The notes under the pieces were generated by a model, which made no database searches, was not told where the DNA came from, and saw only the letters and a list, made by a program, of their open reading frames with translations. From Ficedula albicollis (lineage: Eukaryota > Chordata > Aves > Passeriformes > Muscicapidae): 64,000 bases of DNA. The stretch covers positions 105,441,363 through 105,505,362 of the forward strand of contig NC_021673.1 of NCBI RefSeq assembly GCF_000247815.1, written 5' to 3'. The first letter of the stretch is position 1, and every line of letters begins with the position of its first letter. A program made the position numbers and the translations under genes. Of the stretch, positions 17,554 to 31,300 are shown one piece after another.

Positions 17554-19350
17554 GGGTCTTACACAAAACTGCCTGCAGAGGCACATAAAAGTCACCAGAG
17601 CCAGCTCAACAAGGATAAATCCCTAATGAGATAATATGATACTTCTGCAACACCACAGACTAGCCTTCCTCCCTCATTCCTGAGGTATACTTAAGGTCTC
17701 TCTAATGGGAATAGCAGGTTTTTAATTCACTGACTTTGCAGTCAAAACTCATTTTAAAGAAATGCAGTTTGGTCTCAGAGCCTAACAGAAACTACTATTT
17801 AAAATGCTTATAGAGTCCCCATTAAATTAGTATCAGATAACCTCTTAATGTACTTCTCTCTATCGTGCCTTGGGTACAGAACACAACTATGTTCCTCTGT
17901 AAAAACAAGACAGAGATACAGCCACAGACAAAGTGTGCAAAGATCAGACCTTTATTTTCTTTAAATAGAGGACAGTATAGGCACTAGTATGCAACGGTAA
18001 CAGCTTGCAAGTATCTGCCTCTGAGTGATGTTTCCAAATCATGCAAGTAGCCTGCTGTGGAACAGAGCCTTGAACACTTGTCCTCCAACAGGAGATTCAT
18101 CCTTCAGCTTTAGCAGAACCTCTTTCTGCATGTGAGGCCCTGAAGTGCTAATTTAGTTCACTGTCTTTCAGACTCATCACATCCAATATTCCATAAAATA
18201 ACTTAGCAAGACCTCCCTGCAGTATGTTTAAGGACACGAGTGACACTAGACAGCTATACCACTCTATTTTAATTGAGAAACCTAAAATAGGAACCTGTGA
18301 AGTCTGGTACTGCTTATTACTTTATTGTGGCAATACAGCATGAGATGATGATAGTAGCAGCTCTTTGGGTTTTGGAAACTTAAAACTGTTGGTTGGCACT
18401 GCTAATGTAATTCACACTACAGGCTACCTTGGGGCTTGAAAATGCAAACAGAACAGTTCCTGTCCTTGTGTCTGTCTTTGCAATGTGTACAGCATCTGGA
18501 GCAGCAGCACTGAAACGAGGACAAGTGCTGAGGCTGCACCTCTCATCATTTCTCACCACAAGCAAGCTGAGGAAGGAAGATGTTTCTTTTAGACCATTAA
18601 ACCAGAGTTGGTGCCGTCACCTTAATGAAGCATGGGAACTCTTTAGGGTAATGCTTGGGTCCAATATGCAAAGGAAAGGTGAGGATGCCTTCCTAGCAAT
18701 GTTCTCTGCAGGGATACATACTGCCTCCCCGCTGGCACACAGAGAGGAAAACCTGAGCAGCAGCTGTAGCATAGTCCTGGGATCAGTGAGCTTCTAATGC
18801 CGCAGCAGTGTCATGTCTTGGTAACCATTTGGCTGGTACCTGCCTGCCACTGACAATCTGGGAAGAGAGAAAAGAGTTACACGATGAGCTGTGGAAGGTC
18901 AGCAGCTTTTAGCCATCACCTGTTTGTATGACAGCTGCCAGCATGGCATCTAACGAGCCCCAGGAGTTACCTAAAGAGCAAAAGAATCCGACAAAAGAGC
19001 AGGTTGCATAATCTCTGATGCCACCAGGAAGGCACTGTTGAAGATGGCAAGCAAAGAAACAAGTCACTGAATTTCTATTGTACTTGCCCTTGCAGTTTTG
19101 GGTTGTCAAATGTGGGCGAAAAGAGGATCCACAAAATGGTGCAGTTCTACCAGGACCAGTGAGTGGCTGCTTCCACCTATAGCTGCCTCTGGTTTCACTC
19201 ATGACACCCTCCATAAGAGACAAATTAAAATGCAGTCCTCTACTCAAATAAACCTTTTAGGCTGCCCAATGATTCACCTAAAGGTTGAATTCTCATATAG
19301 GCAACAGATTTCTCAACAACGTTTTCTGGCAAAGAGATAAGGTGTCTGTC

Positions 19351-19390
19351 ATGGTTTAACACCTGCTGGCAACTAAGTACCTCACAAAAT
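19351..19390 (+). mobile_element. LTR-like fragment, avian ERV type
   Basis: Tgtcatggtttaacacctgc followed by tggcaactaagtacc closely resembles the conserved 5' end of an LTR family common in songbird genomes, which opens tgtcatggtttaaccccagc then cggcaactaagcacc. Only about 40 bases are recognisable, with no primer-binding site, internal genes or partner LTR. It is a decayed solo remnant at most. Confidence 0.42.
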
Positions 19391-21034
19391 GTTATGTAGA
19401 ATGTCTTGGCTTAGTTTAGAGCTCTAGATAAATCTCACTTGCAATTTAGGCAGATGCACTCAGGTAATTCTAACACTATAAAAATAATAGACATATGTGT
19501 TTCAGTAAAATTGACAAAGTGAACACAAGTGTTTTGTTTAATCCCAGCCTGAAGAAATGGTGGGAGACAAGAATCAGGTTTGGATCAACAACAGATCCTT
19601 TATTTAGAAATGCCATCCTAAAATTCAGTTTCTTGTTAGAAATGTAATTTTTGCATCATCAGTCCATACATTCCAAGATACTTTTGTACATTCAAGATGT
19701 CAAAACATTAGGAAATTAAAGCACAAGTTATCAAAATTATTTTAAAATGAGTTGTGATTTCCTATGAGCAGTTGGAATGCTTATAAAGTGCAGGGAAAAT
19801 ACAGATTCCTCCCTAAATATCTTTAGATGTTCACAAGAATTTTTTTTTTTTAACATCAGAACAGAATATATGTGGCAATGTGGAGGATGGAGAAGTTTTT
19901 TTGTTAGCAGGAGATTCAAAGTGAGTAATATATCCATTTAAAACACAAACTGATAAACATTCCATACTAAGATGCTGGATTGCTTAATTTCTTTTGTTTC
20001 GCTTCCAACCACATGAGATGATAGACTATTTGTACAACACATAGTAAATGGAAGCAATATCCTTGGAGACTTCCAGTATGGAACCTTCTCTTGAAAAATT
20101 TGTGTTTGATCAGCCTAGGGAGTGTGTAGCTTTCATGACTTTGAAATATTAATTAATGCACTGGTTTTACTGTCTTAAAATACAGAAGCATTAGCAAGTC
20201 TCATTCTATAAAGAAGAGTCCTGAGAATTGCTCTGTTTCTCCTCTGTCAAGGGCTATAACTTAATCAGCTTTTGTTTAATTGAATAATTCTGTTATGGTA
20301 GAGAGTGTAAGCAATTGTTACACATGCTTGAATCTGCATCAGCTGCAGCAACGTGACATAAATAAATCAGCATGGTTATGCTTATCACAAAGACATTACT
20401 TCTACATAGTCCAAAGAGCAGCCAACACTAAAAACTGAAGTTCTGGTGCAACACATGGGGTAACATATGCACTCAGAGTAAAACAGGTGTCATAGATAGA
20501 GATGGCAATGAGGAAATAGCTGATTTCAGTGCAGCAGGATTTAAAACCATAGATCTGGTAATCAGAGCTGCTTGAAATGGGAGGCTAGATCGAACCTGCT
20601 ACAAGTTGCCAAAAAAAAAATTTAAAGGAGTAAAAAAGAAGAAAACCTAAGTAGTAATTGAAGGCATTGCCAAGGAGCCCACCTACAGCCCATGAAATCT
20701 GCTTAAAAGGAGAGAGGAACTCTTCCCATCATCACACCACATCATAGGCCAAGCACATGGGAAAGGGTCCAAGTTAAGGCAGGAGTTATTCCCAAGGAAG
20801 GACATCCTTAGTGCTGCTTCCAGGCCCTACACCACAGTGACTGGTGTGTCCCGAGTGGATAGTCTCCCTCCAGGGACTTGTGGAGCATTTCCTACAATTG
20901 GAGGCTGCAGCACAGAGACCCTCCCTTTGTGAGTGAGGACACTGGTGACAGCAGCAGCCTTAGCATGGCTGCTCACCCTGCAGAGGAGCCCAGCACCCTC
21001 AGGAACCACAGCATGGAAGAACCACTTCATAAGA

Positions 21035-21295
21035 ATAGAATAGTTTGAGTTAAAGGGTTATATGATTTAAGGAAGGGGCTTTCAAGAACATCCAGTTTCA
21101 ACCCTTTTGCCATGGGCAGAGACACCCTGCACTAGACCAGGCTGCTCAGGACCCTGTCCATCTTGGCATTGGATACTTCCAGGGGTGGGGCATGGACAAG
21201 TGATGGCTGATATGGTTAAATGTCCAAGGTTGGAGCCAGCCTGACACAGGACAGCCCATGACATTAAATCCTGTAATTTGCTGCTGATTCTCTGA
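21035..21295 (-). mobile_element. CR1 LINE 3'-end fragment
   Basis: Read on the minus strand, the segment shows typical avian CR1 3' sequence: cctggaagtatccaatg, gagcagcctggtctagtgc, gtgtctctgcccatggcaa, then ggttgaaactggatg, ending near a degenerate attctat tail at 21035. It is 5' truncated and non-coding. Such fragments are diagnostic of a sauropsid, usually bird, genome. Confidence 0.85.
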
Positions 21296-22416
21296 GTCAT
21301 CTGAGTAAATTGGAGACTACAGGGAGAACTTGTGCCCCTTCTGTCTGATATTAAACAACCAGCATCTGCAAAGGGAAGTGTAAGTGCTGCTCTGTGAGAC
21401 CCTGATGTACACTTGCTGCTACATTTACTGCAATCCCATTTTGTGCTGGCTCCACTTTCTATGTGCAGTAAGTCAGCAGTACAATTCCTCAGTTATTTTA
21501 AGTAGGGTTACAGCAGCTCAGAGACTTTGGGATGGCTCAGTATCCCCACTGCCACAGGGGCTCTGCAAACCACAGCAAAAGGGGCTTATAAGCAGCAGGC
21601 TAACAGCTGCCAAAGCAAGCTAGCCCAGAGCCCTTACCCACTCAAAGGGTGACATTGGGCAACCTGCTCTGCAGCAACAGGCTGAGAAAAAGGTTCCAGC
21701 TGGGAAATGCAGTCAAGTACAGAAGCATCATGGAAGACTTAGAAGCGTATGGCCACATCCCTGACTGGATAAATAGACTGGAGGAAGAATAAACTAAGAG
21801 TAACATAGAAAATAAACAGCAATGGGAAAAGCAGTGTTAAAAGGTGGTCAATTGATGCAGCAGTAAATAAATTCTGCAAATTCTACTTTAAGCAAAATTC
21901 AAGTTCATTTGGGCTTTGACTGATAATGTATTAACATTATAATGTGTTTATTTATAACCACTTTGTAAAGGGTTTCGTAACAGTACCTAAAGGGTTTCAA
22001 TTATCCAGGCTGAAATTATATTGCTTCAATATAATTTTATTTCAATTATATTTTATTTGTTCCGATAAAATTTGATTATTTCTGCAAATAATGACTTCTG
22101 GGTGCTTTATGTGTGAAATTAGTAGATAGAATAATTTCAGTATCAGCCTCAGAGGCTAGTTAGTGGGTTTAAGTAAGCCAAGACCAAAAAGGTCTTTTTC
22201 ACAAAGTTAAAGGTGAGAGAAGAAACTCTTTTTGTCAGCAGAGCTGACAAGCCTCCCAGCGTCCTCTCAGTCTCCTTCTTGTCTGGCCAAGGTCTCTGTT
22301 CAGGCTGGATTTCTCACAGATCACCTGACACAAGGACATAGCACCCTCTGGGATAAGACTCAAGAATCGGGTCCATAGATTTGATAGAGATAAGAGAATT
22401 AATTATTCTGTGAAGC

Positions 22417-22548
22417 AACTTGCTCACATCAGGATACTGTACTTGGAGGCAAAGCCTTAATAAAGGCCTGATCAGGCAGAAAAACTTGCTCACATCAGGA
22501 TACTGTACTTGGAGACAAAGCCTTAAAAAAGGCCTGATCAGGCAGAAG
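22417..22548. repeat. Direct tandem duplication, unit 66 bp
   Basis: Aacttgctcacatcaggata occurs at 22417 and 22483. The copies differ at about two bases (ggaggc against ggagac, aataaagg against aaaaaagg). Confidence 0.9.
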
Positions 22549-24902
22549 AATCTCTGAATTTCCTATTAAATTTATTTCAGCAAACAAAAATCCCAGCAAC
22601 TCTCAATAACAGCCTTTATCACACAGAAAACTGGGGGTTTGGTTTGGTCTCAGCAGCATTAGAGGCAGTGACACTGCCTCCAGTCTGAGCAGGATTCAGC
22701 CTCACTTCAACTTAATTCTGAAAAACACCTATGAACCACAGTGCAATCCATCTACCTAAAGGGGATTTATCAGAAGAAAAACCTTTAACAGGTCTTTGAC
22801 TCCCGTTCACTACTGACAAGCATTTGAGAAGATTCTTTGTCTCAGAAGAAGACAAGTCAAATATCCAATAAACGTTTTAAGTGTATTAGAAGCTCAGTGT
22901 GACCACCTCTAACATATTTACTTGTCACTATTTAATGCTTATTCAGTATTATTGTTTACTTACTCAACAGAATGAAAGGTGAACTAAGCACCCATCAGCA
23001 GATAATAAATGCTTGATTTCTGGCAAAGGAGGACACTACTATCTCATACAGGTGCTCATCTCTCCTTTTTACATTAAGAAATTGAAAAGGGCAGCAAACA
23101 GTCTGCTCGGTTTTCTTCATTTCAAAAACAGAATTATCTAAGTGCTATGTCCAGTTTAAAGACAGGATTTGTTTTTCTGCTTCTGATCCAAGTACTGATA
23201 CCCCAGATATTGCAAATTGAATAAAAATAATTTTAAATAAAATTTCTAAAATAAGTTGTTGATGTTTTCAGCTGATCTTAAAAAGCACTTTTCTAATTAG
23301 AAAAATCCAAAGTCACACTGGAAAAGAGAAAGCTCTGGGTGGGCATTCAATACTTTAATTTTTATTTTTTAGAAATTATTTTTTTCTTTCATGAATCAGA
23401 AAAGTATGCTTTCATTTAATATACAGTCTTTTTTAGACTCTTTATGGGACTTGCTTCATGTTTCTGCTGTGCAGGTCAGTGCCCAAAGCCCATGGTCAGA
23501 AGCCAGCTTCAGAGGTGCTAAGCCTACACAGTGCTTGGATTTAAGCCCATCTGAGTGTGGTTTTGAGAATAAAACCGTAGACTACAACTACACTAACTTG
23601 CTTAGGATTTTATGGGGCCCCAGACATGTCCTTCTAGCTCTAACTCTGAATAGCCCCTTCCACAAAGGAAGGATTTAGCAACATTTAAATACTCCCCAAT
23701 GACTTTTTAAACTTGTCTTTCAGTCCAATAACTACTTTTAATTCCAAGACAATATTATGAGAAGAGAATGGAAGATTTCCTAGCAGAGAAAAATCCATAG
23801 TGCTCTCTGATCTCCAGAGTGCCATAAGCAAGCTTCTCTCCTGGCTAAGCCTGCAGCTTTGCAGCTGAGGGTCAGGGTGACATTGCAAGGAGTGCAAAAA
23901 AACTGCTTCAAGGTTTTTGCCGAGCAGAGGATTTGGGAAAGGCTTTTTTTGCCTTTTTATTGTTGTTTGCATTTAATTTTTACGTAAGGGTTTATGAGGA
24001 GCAACAGTTGGTAAATGTTTTAAATCGAGGGTTTATTCCTTCTACCTGCATGAAACAAACAATATAGGACTTCTACTTTGGTAATACACTACACCACAGA
24101 AACTAACAACAGCAGAAAAAAGCAAATGAAAATAAAATGCTTCAAGGAGGTCAGCTTACTACTCACCCTCGAAAACTTCCTACTGCTAGTTGAAGGATCA
24201 GGCAGGGCAATTGTAGGGCTCCCATCTGAAGTTACCTCCTTTCTGCTGGCTCTGCTGCACCAGCTGAAGAGGCTGGCATCCTCCTGACATGAAATGTAGG
24301 TAAACAAGGAGGTGTCTCTGCTTTCTTGTGCATATGCACAAAGTACAAGACAATGGAAAGGGAAAGCCAGTTGAACTAACCAATACAATCTTTATTTGTT
24401 TTAGCACAGAGATATGGTTCTTGTTCAGTTGCATCTAGCCTGCAAAATATGTAACATCCAGAAAAAACTGGCCCATCTGATGCTTAGTGCCTAACAGTGA
24501 CCAGGGTATTCATTGTGAGATGTTTAAAGAACACTCCTTCCTCTTGCTTTGGCATCCTGTTTATTAGAATAGCTAGTTTAACAAACATCCAGTTAAAACC
24601 AGCTGAGATACAAGGAGATGCTGCAGTTAAAACCTTCTCTCAACTTGCTTGGGAAATACTTAGCATTGCAGGGAAATTCATCATTGAATATTTACACAAA
24701 GAAAAAATCAGTGGGTAATATGGCAAGTTCTCTCCAGCCCATTGTACCATTATTTCAATAACTCAAGTTACCTTCACCTAAATTTAATTACAAGATAGTA
24801 GTAGATTGCATTTCTACATAAACTACTACTGCTTATGAAAATTATTGCAAGGGAAAAAAATAGGCACATTAGAGATCACAAAGAAAAAAATATATGAAAA
24901 GA

Positions 24903-24980
24903 AGAGCAAATGCAGGGATCATAAAGAGTGAATCAAACTCCAGAGCAAATGCAGGGATTATAAAGAGTGAATCAAACTCC
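24903..24980. repeat. Direct tandem duplication, unit 39 bp
   Basis: Agagcaaatgcagggat is found at 24903 and 24942, with one substitution (gatcataa against gattataa). Confidence 0.88.
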
Positions 24981-26329
24981 CTTCTGGATCTGAATTTCAG
25001 TGTAATTTCCCTATAGCAGTCATAAAGAAGGGCAATTATTCTGCTTCAGCAATATAAAGATATTTCCATTCCAGAAACTCTCACACTTGTTTTACACTGA
25101 GTCTAATTATCAAATAGATTTCAATTAATTTAAATAAAAAATACTAGGGAACAAAAATGTGAATACCCTTGGCTAAAGCAGGGCACCAAAAAAAGATTTA
25201 AGACTTATTCAAGCCTTCTTTTATAATCTCCATCACAGAGCTGAAAATATGTTCTTATTATTTGAACAGTACTACAGAAGTTTATTTTGGTTTTAGTCAT
25301 CATTAGAGACTACAGAGATGAATTTCATAGATATTTGGTTTAAAGCCCTATTCTAAATCAAGATTAATCTTAATGATACAACTTAAGTATATATTGTAAC
25401 TTAATGTCCCAAAACAAGCTATTCTACTCCCAAGATATGTGAAATTAATTACTCTACTATCATTCTAGTAACCCTAAAACAGAATTAAACTTAATTGGAA
25501 CCTGTACACACTAAACTCCCAAATGTTTATGAGTGCAGGTTCACCACACATTTGCTACACTCCAGTGCCATCTGTCTATAAAAAGATAATTAACATTTTC
25601 AATGAGAAGAAATACGGCACATTATAAAGTGCATTTGGTCCTAGGACATTGAACCCACTTCGGTTCTAACAATGAATGACGTTGCTAATCCTTTTCTGAA
25701 TTAGAAAAAAAAAAACCAAAAAGACTAAGAAACACTGTGTCCTCAGTGTATATTTGAGGCAAGTTTTCCTGAAAAATACCCAACCAAAACAAAAAACAAA
25801 AATAATCCAGAATGCCTTGATATAGAGATGCTCTCTGAAGTGAGACACTTAAGTACTCCCCCAAAAATAACCTTGGAGTCTTCCTCTAACAATTTAGCTG
25901 CCTTTTGAAGACCCCAGAAAAGCTGGGAATAGCAACTCTGGAATTTGCATTTAGAAGACCATTTGGGGACAGCCTTTTCAAAGTCCACAACCTTCAGTGG
26001 AGGTACATAAAAATAAATGCTCTGCCAAGCACTGCAACACAAGGGATCTGACACAGACCCCAGTGTGAGTACAAAGCAGGTTCATTAAATGCAGAGCCTT
26101 CCTTTTCCTCCTGCACAGTGGCTGGCTGGGGAGGGTTGTTTCCCCCCACTGGCTGTGAAAATTGTACAAATAAAGCTCTTTTTTTTTCCCCCCCCAAAGT
26201 TTAGAAACAAGTTTTAAACCAGCCTGATGTTAATTTAACAGAGTGCATCCTGGCCATTCTGCCTAAACGTTTATCCCCACGCACCTTGTAGGGAAACAAA
26301 ATATTGTATACTTGATGCTACTACGCTTT

Positions 26330-26343
26330 GTGTGTGTGTGTAG
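26330..26343. repeat. (TG)n microsatellite
   Basis: A short run of tg units immediately upstream of the T/C-rich approach to the second C run. Confidence 0.8.
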
Positions 26344-26447
26344 AGGGGGAAACTACTTCTTGAGCAGAGTATTTTTTTTTTTTCCGCAAACTTTTTTCCC
26401 CCCCGACCAAAGAAAGAAAGAAAAACCAAGAGAGGCGAGGGGGGAAA

Positions 26448-27010
<563 letters not shown>

Positions 27011-27811
27011 CTTGGATCCTCCTCGGGCATTTTATAAAGACAATTCGATGGGAAAAGAGAAGGAGAGGAAGAGGAAAACAAAGTATTTAGTGCTATGCTT
27101 CCTTCTCATCCAAAAACACTATTTCCATAAGTCAGGCAAAATAATTTTCTCATTTAGTAGCTACTAGGTCAAAGGAGGCATGTACTTCACAATAGTGCAT
27201 TAACAACTAACACCATCTACCTGTTACAGAAATGCAGTGAATGACTGTGTTGCAATCATGGCCTGGAGTCACTAACGAGAGCAGCTGTCTACCTGTTACA
27301 GAAATGCAGTGAATGACTGCGTTGCAATCATGGCCTGGAGTCACTAATGAGAGCAGCTTTAGGGATTTAGCAAGAAGAGGTGTCCTTAGGCAGTAATCAG
27401 AAAGGAGAAGGCAGGCAGAGGAGAAAAGTTGAGGGTGCAGGGCCAGGGCAGGGGGTGAAGCAGGGCAGAAAGAAGCTCAGCCAAGGCAGCAGTGTGCATT
27501 TAGGCACTGGAGGCGCCAGGCAACAGCATTTGTATCAATGCATCATTGCTGAAGGGTCTGATTCTGTAAACCACGGCTCACTTGTCTTTGCAGTACACGT
27601 GCTCACACGTGCTGGTAGTATAGGTATCAAGCAAGGCATTTCACCATTATAATATTCAGTGTTATTTCCTCTAAATTTTTTTTGTCAGACTCCAAAAAAG
27701 ATAATTTCCTGCCAAATATGAATTCACCATACCCACCCCCTCTGAGCTCAGCCCCACTGTACCTGTCTACCTTCTCCACCCTCATCAAGTTCACCAAGGA
27801 CTGCAACAACT
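27011..27811. other. 3' flank of AKAP7-like gene
   Basis: Non-coding. It contains a tandem duplication at 27216. On the minus strand an AATAAA overlaps the stop codon of the AKAP7-like gene (27811-27816), and I saw no other AATAAA in this stretch, so the 3' end of that transcript cannot be placed. Confidence 0.5.
27216..27359. repeat. Direct tandem duplication, unit 72 bp
   Basis: Tctacctgttacagaaatgc occurs at 27216 and 27288. The copies differ by two transitions (actgtgttg against actgcgttg, taacgag against taatgag). Confidence 0.9.
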
Positions 27812-28378
27812 TTATTCCAAACTTGTCTGACCAGGTGCTTGTTCTGTTGCTTCAGTTTTTTGCAAACTGCCATCTGTTATCTTTGCTTTTTCTTGTTCTA
27901 TTTCCAAGCTTTTCAGCACATCTGAACTTGCTGGCAGCAGACCAAGTACTGACTCTGAGCAGATATCTCCAGCTGTAGGAGAAGTCCCATCTGTAGCTTC
28001 AGGCTGTCCCTTTGCCTCACTGATTTCTTTTTCTTTAATTGCAATTGAGGCCTCAGCAACATTTTCAGATGGTTTATCATCAGCTACTACTGTTGAGGCA
28101 AGCTTACAGCTTGCAGCAGTTGCTCCTACTTCAGCCTTTGCTCCGTTGTTTGGGAGGCCTTCACTGCTCTTCTCCCCCACGTCTTCTGTCTGCATTTTTG
28201 GCTCTTTACTCTCTTCCTTACCACTGGAGCCCACATTGATTGAACACTCACAATAATAGTAACCAGATTCCTGCTTCTTCTTACGCATGGCACAGAGGTC
28301 AATTCGACTGAGGACCTCTGTGCCAAAGTGGCTGTCTTCATATTCCTTATACAGATCCGTACAAATTTTCCTGAAGCC
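27812..28378 (-). CDS. AKAP7-like terminal coding exon
   Basis: The acceptor aataaatag ends at 28379, and the exon opens in phase 0 with GFRKICTDLYKEYEDSHFG. It continues through RIDLCAMRKKKQESGYYYC, matching the end of the AKAP7 catalytic domain. After about 53 residues the sequence turns acidic and low-complexity (Ser/Glu/Ala/Thr-rich) to the stop TAA at 27812-27814. AKAP7 would next carry a Leu/Val-rich amphipathic PKA-binding helix; none is present here. The exon is 567 bases, exactly 189 codons with the stop. Confidence 0.85.
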   Translation of the reverse strand, partial: GFRKICTDLYKEYEDSHFGTEVLSRIDLCAMRKKKQESGYYYCECSINVGSSGKEESKEPKMQTEDVGEKSSEGLPNNGAKAEVGATAASCKLASTVVADDKPSENVAEASIAIKEKEISEAKGQPEATDGTSPTAGDICSESVLGLLPASSDVLKSLEIEQEKAKITDGSLQKTEATEQAPGQTSLE

Positions 28379-31300
28379 CTATTTATTGAAAGAGCAATAT
28401 GACATTATATGTACAATATACGTGCACTCTAGGAAGGTGTGTCAAGTATTGTCTTAACTAAACCCAGAAAAAAAAAATACCAACCCCCCACCTCACCCCT
28501 GATTAGGATAGAAGTATCAACTTCATTTAAGTTGATACTGAGAAAAGCCAACCATTACAAATTAAAGTTACAGGAAGCTTGGCTTTTGCCAGATCCCCCA
28601 TCTACCCCACCCTCCTCAAGAATAAAAACGTGCCAAAGATGCAAAACCAGACCAATTCAAGCTACTGTTATTTAAATGCATCCACCTAATTTTAGATACA
28701 TCAGGCAAGTTTGCAGTCACCATATTATTCAGAATTGCCTTGAGGAGGGATTGCTTGATTTCACCTGGAGTTTACTTTACACAGTTTCATCTTACAGCTG
28801 TCTCAACAGTCTGAAAAGTGAACCCTTCTCCTCGGTGCTCACACTCCACAATAGTAATTAAATTGTGTGCTAAATACAGGTTAGAAATAGAGTTCATGCA
28901 CCTTCATCCCTGTGAGCAAAGTAGTATTCAAAAGAAATTTAACTCAGTGACTTACTGGGAAAACAAGCTCATTTCAGCAAGCCAGAAAAGAAAAAGAAAA
29001 CCTCATCAGCTACCAAGCTGATGTCAGTATTTCAATGGCCAAATGCTACAACAGACATGACACAAATGAAAGGGTACACTCCAAGAGTGTGTTTTCAAAT
29101 GTTGACACTTTCTTTTCAGACCAAGAAAGTAACTCCTATTGCTATAACCAATGCATATGCTTAGAAATCATTTCAATATATGACTGTCAAGACCAAAAAT
29201 CAGGAGTTCTGAGTGACTTATTTGCTCTCCTCCCTCCCAACAAGTTTGGGCACAGCAGCACTAGCTTCCCTGTATAGGTTTCACAAGGGATGGGTGAGCA
29301 ACCCAAAAATTCCATAGTTACTAGGCCTTTAATTCAGACAGCAACAGGCTGCTAATTTATACAAGGGACTCCGTCAAGCATTTATACAAACCACATATGC
29401 TAGGGGCACATATGGAAGTGTAATGAAGGACAGATGAATCATTAACCAACAGAGAATAGTCTCCACCTTCTCCTAACCTAATGAGTATGTGAGCTAACAA
29501 GGCTCCAAGGGGCTTCTTGCAGCACATTGCCTCAAACAACTCCTCAATCAGTTTGTTCTGACCTGCTCCCAATCAGGAGTTCTGAGTGACTTATTTGCTC
29601 TCCTCCCTCCCAACAAGTTTGGGCACAGCAGCACTAGCTTCCCTGTATAGGTTTCACAAGGGATGGGTGAGCAACCCAAAAATTCCATAGTTACTAGGCC
29701 TTTAATTCAGACAGCAACAGGCTGCTAATTTATACAAGGGACTCCGTCAAGCATTTATACAAACCACATATGCTAGGGGCACATATGGAAGTGTAATGAA
29801 GGACAGATGAATCATTAACCAACAGAGAATAGTCTCCACCTTCTCCTAACCTAATGAGTATGTGAGCTAACAAGGCTCCAAGGGGCTTCTTGCAGCACAT
29901 TGCCTCAAACAACTCCTCAATCAGTTTGTTCCGATCTGCTCCCAAACATCAGGGGAAGAAAAAAAAAATTTTTTTTACAAGATTTCTTTGTCATAATGAC
30001 AGACTTATTAGCAGGTGGACATGCACAGCTCACAGCATGGCGATTGTGGGAGGAAAGAGTCACCTGGATAGAAGCAGATATAAATAGCTTCACAACCAAA
30101 TACAGCAAACCATTAGGCACTGCTGCCTGAGGTGACTAAAACACTTGAAAGTTTAAATAAACCAACAGCAGACTTTTTCTGTGCCCCAGAGACGCCCACG
30201 TGTCAGTCAGAGCTAGGCTGTTCAGGAGCCAGGTGCTACATGTCACCTAAATGCCACGAGGTTCAAGTTCTGCTGAAATGCAGACACACACTGCGCATGG
30301 GCTGCTTTCTGGGTAATTCAGGAGGAAAATGGAAACTTGAGTCAGGTCACATCGTTGAAGATAACTTATCAAGCAGCCAGAAGAGGGCAGGATAAGGACT
30401 GCCCTCCCATTAAAAAGCACCAAATATTTTAATACAACCTGTGGCTTGTTAAATAACACATATGCTCTCACAATGCAGGGTACACCACAGCTATTTGCAG
30501 ACCTGCACCAAGTGAATCTACCTAAAGCAGCGTAAAAGAGAATGAACAAACATTTTCCACTTCAGCACAGAGGCACTTGATCCACAGCTTTGCTCTGGCA
30601 GAGGTGAGATCAGGCAGTGCCCAGCTCTAGAGGCTAACAGCCCACACTGCAGAAGTTCTTTGTGTTGTGTTCTTCTGTGCTGGAGAAGGCTCTTACTACA
30701 AGTAATGCAGTGGATTCTCTTAAGAGATGAACGTTTTCCTTTTGGATCACTGGAAAGGTAGAGGTCAAAACACCTGAAGAACCCATATTTTTTTATTTAT
30801 GCCAGGGTCACACTGCCCATTTTGAACCTGATCTTCAAACAGCACATACTGCTCCTTTGGTAGCTATTCAGAATAAAAGGCACACAATCCAAAATGTCTC
30901 CAGCCTCTTGGGATATTTAGACACACAACCAAAGCCAAAGATGCCCAACTTTAAGGTGAAAGTTTACAGCAGTATTGGTTTTAGAGAGAGCCAACTCCTC
31001 TTTGCCCACAAATGAGAATAAGGTCTGCAGCTACATCACCAGTATCATCACATACCTCTCATTAACAAAGTACTCTTCAGATATAAAACATAAACTGCCT
31101 TAGCAATCACATCTTAGGCTTCATATAAGAAGCACTTCTAACTGTGTGAAATACTTAAAAAGCACCCCTTTTACAAAGAAACTGTTATTTATGGTATAAA
31201 GAAAGTAATTACAGCCAGTAGATGGCATCATAATAACTTAAGTGATATTTTGTCTTATTCATACTTTGGCATCTTCTAGTGTTTAGGGAGGCTGATTTCT

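Larger units (their letters stand above)
12831..21034. other. Intergenic, no gene recognised
   Basis: AT-rich, with several T/A runs. The open frames are short and without codon bias or motifs I recognise, including the 122-codon frame at 18429. Listed separately within it are tandem duplications at 15283, 16125 and 17342 and an LTR-like scrap at 19351. Confidence 0.6.
21296..26330. other. Intergenic, no gene recognised
   Basis: AT-rich DNA with only short, uncharacteristic frames. It holds two tandem duplications (22417, 24903). An AATAAA hexamer at about 26169, followed by a T/C run, is not attached to any recognised transcript. Confidence 0.6.

Noticed and set aside
18429..18797. 122-codon plus-strand frame as a gene
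   Set aside because: No recognised motif or splice context, and its amino-acid content is like its other frames; a frame of this length is expected by chance over 64 kb.
29357..29945. A pair of identical 71-codon genes on the minus strand
   Set aside because: They are the same non-coding sequence seen twice in the 373-bp tandem duplication.
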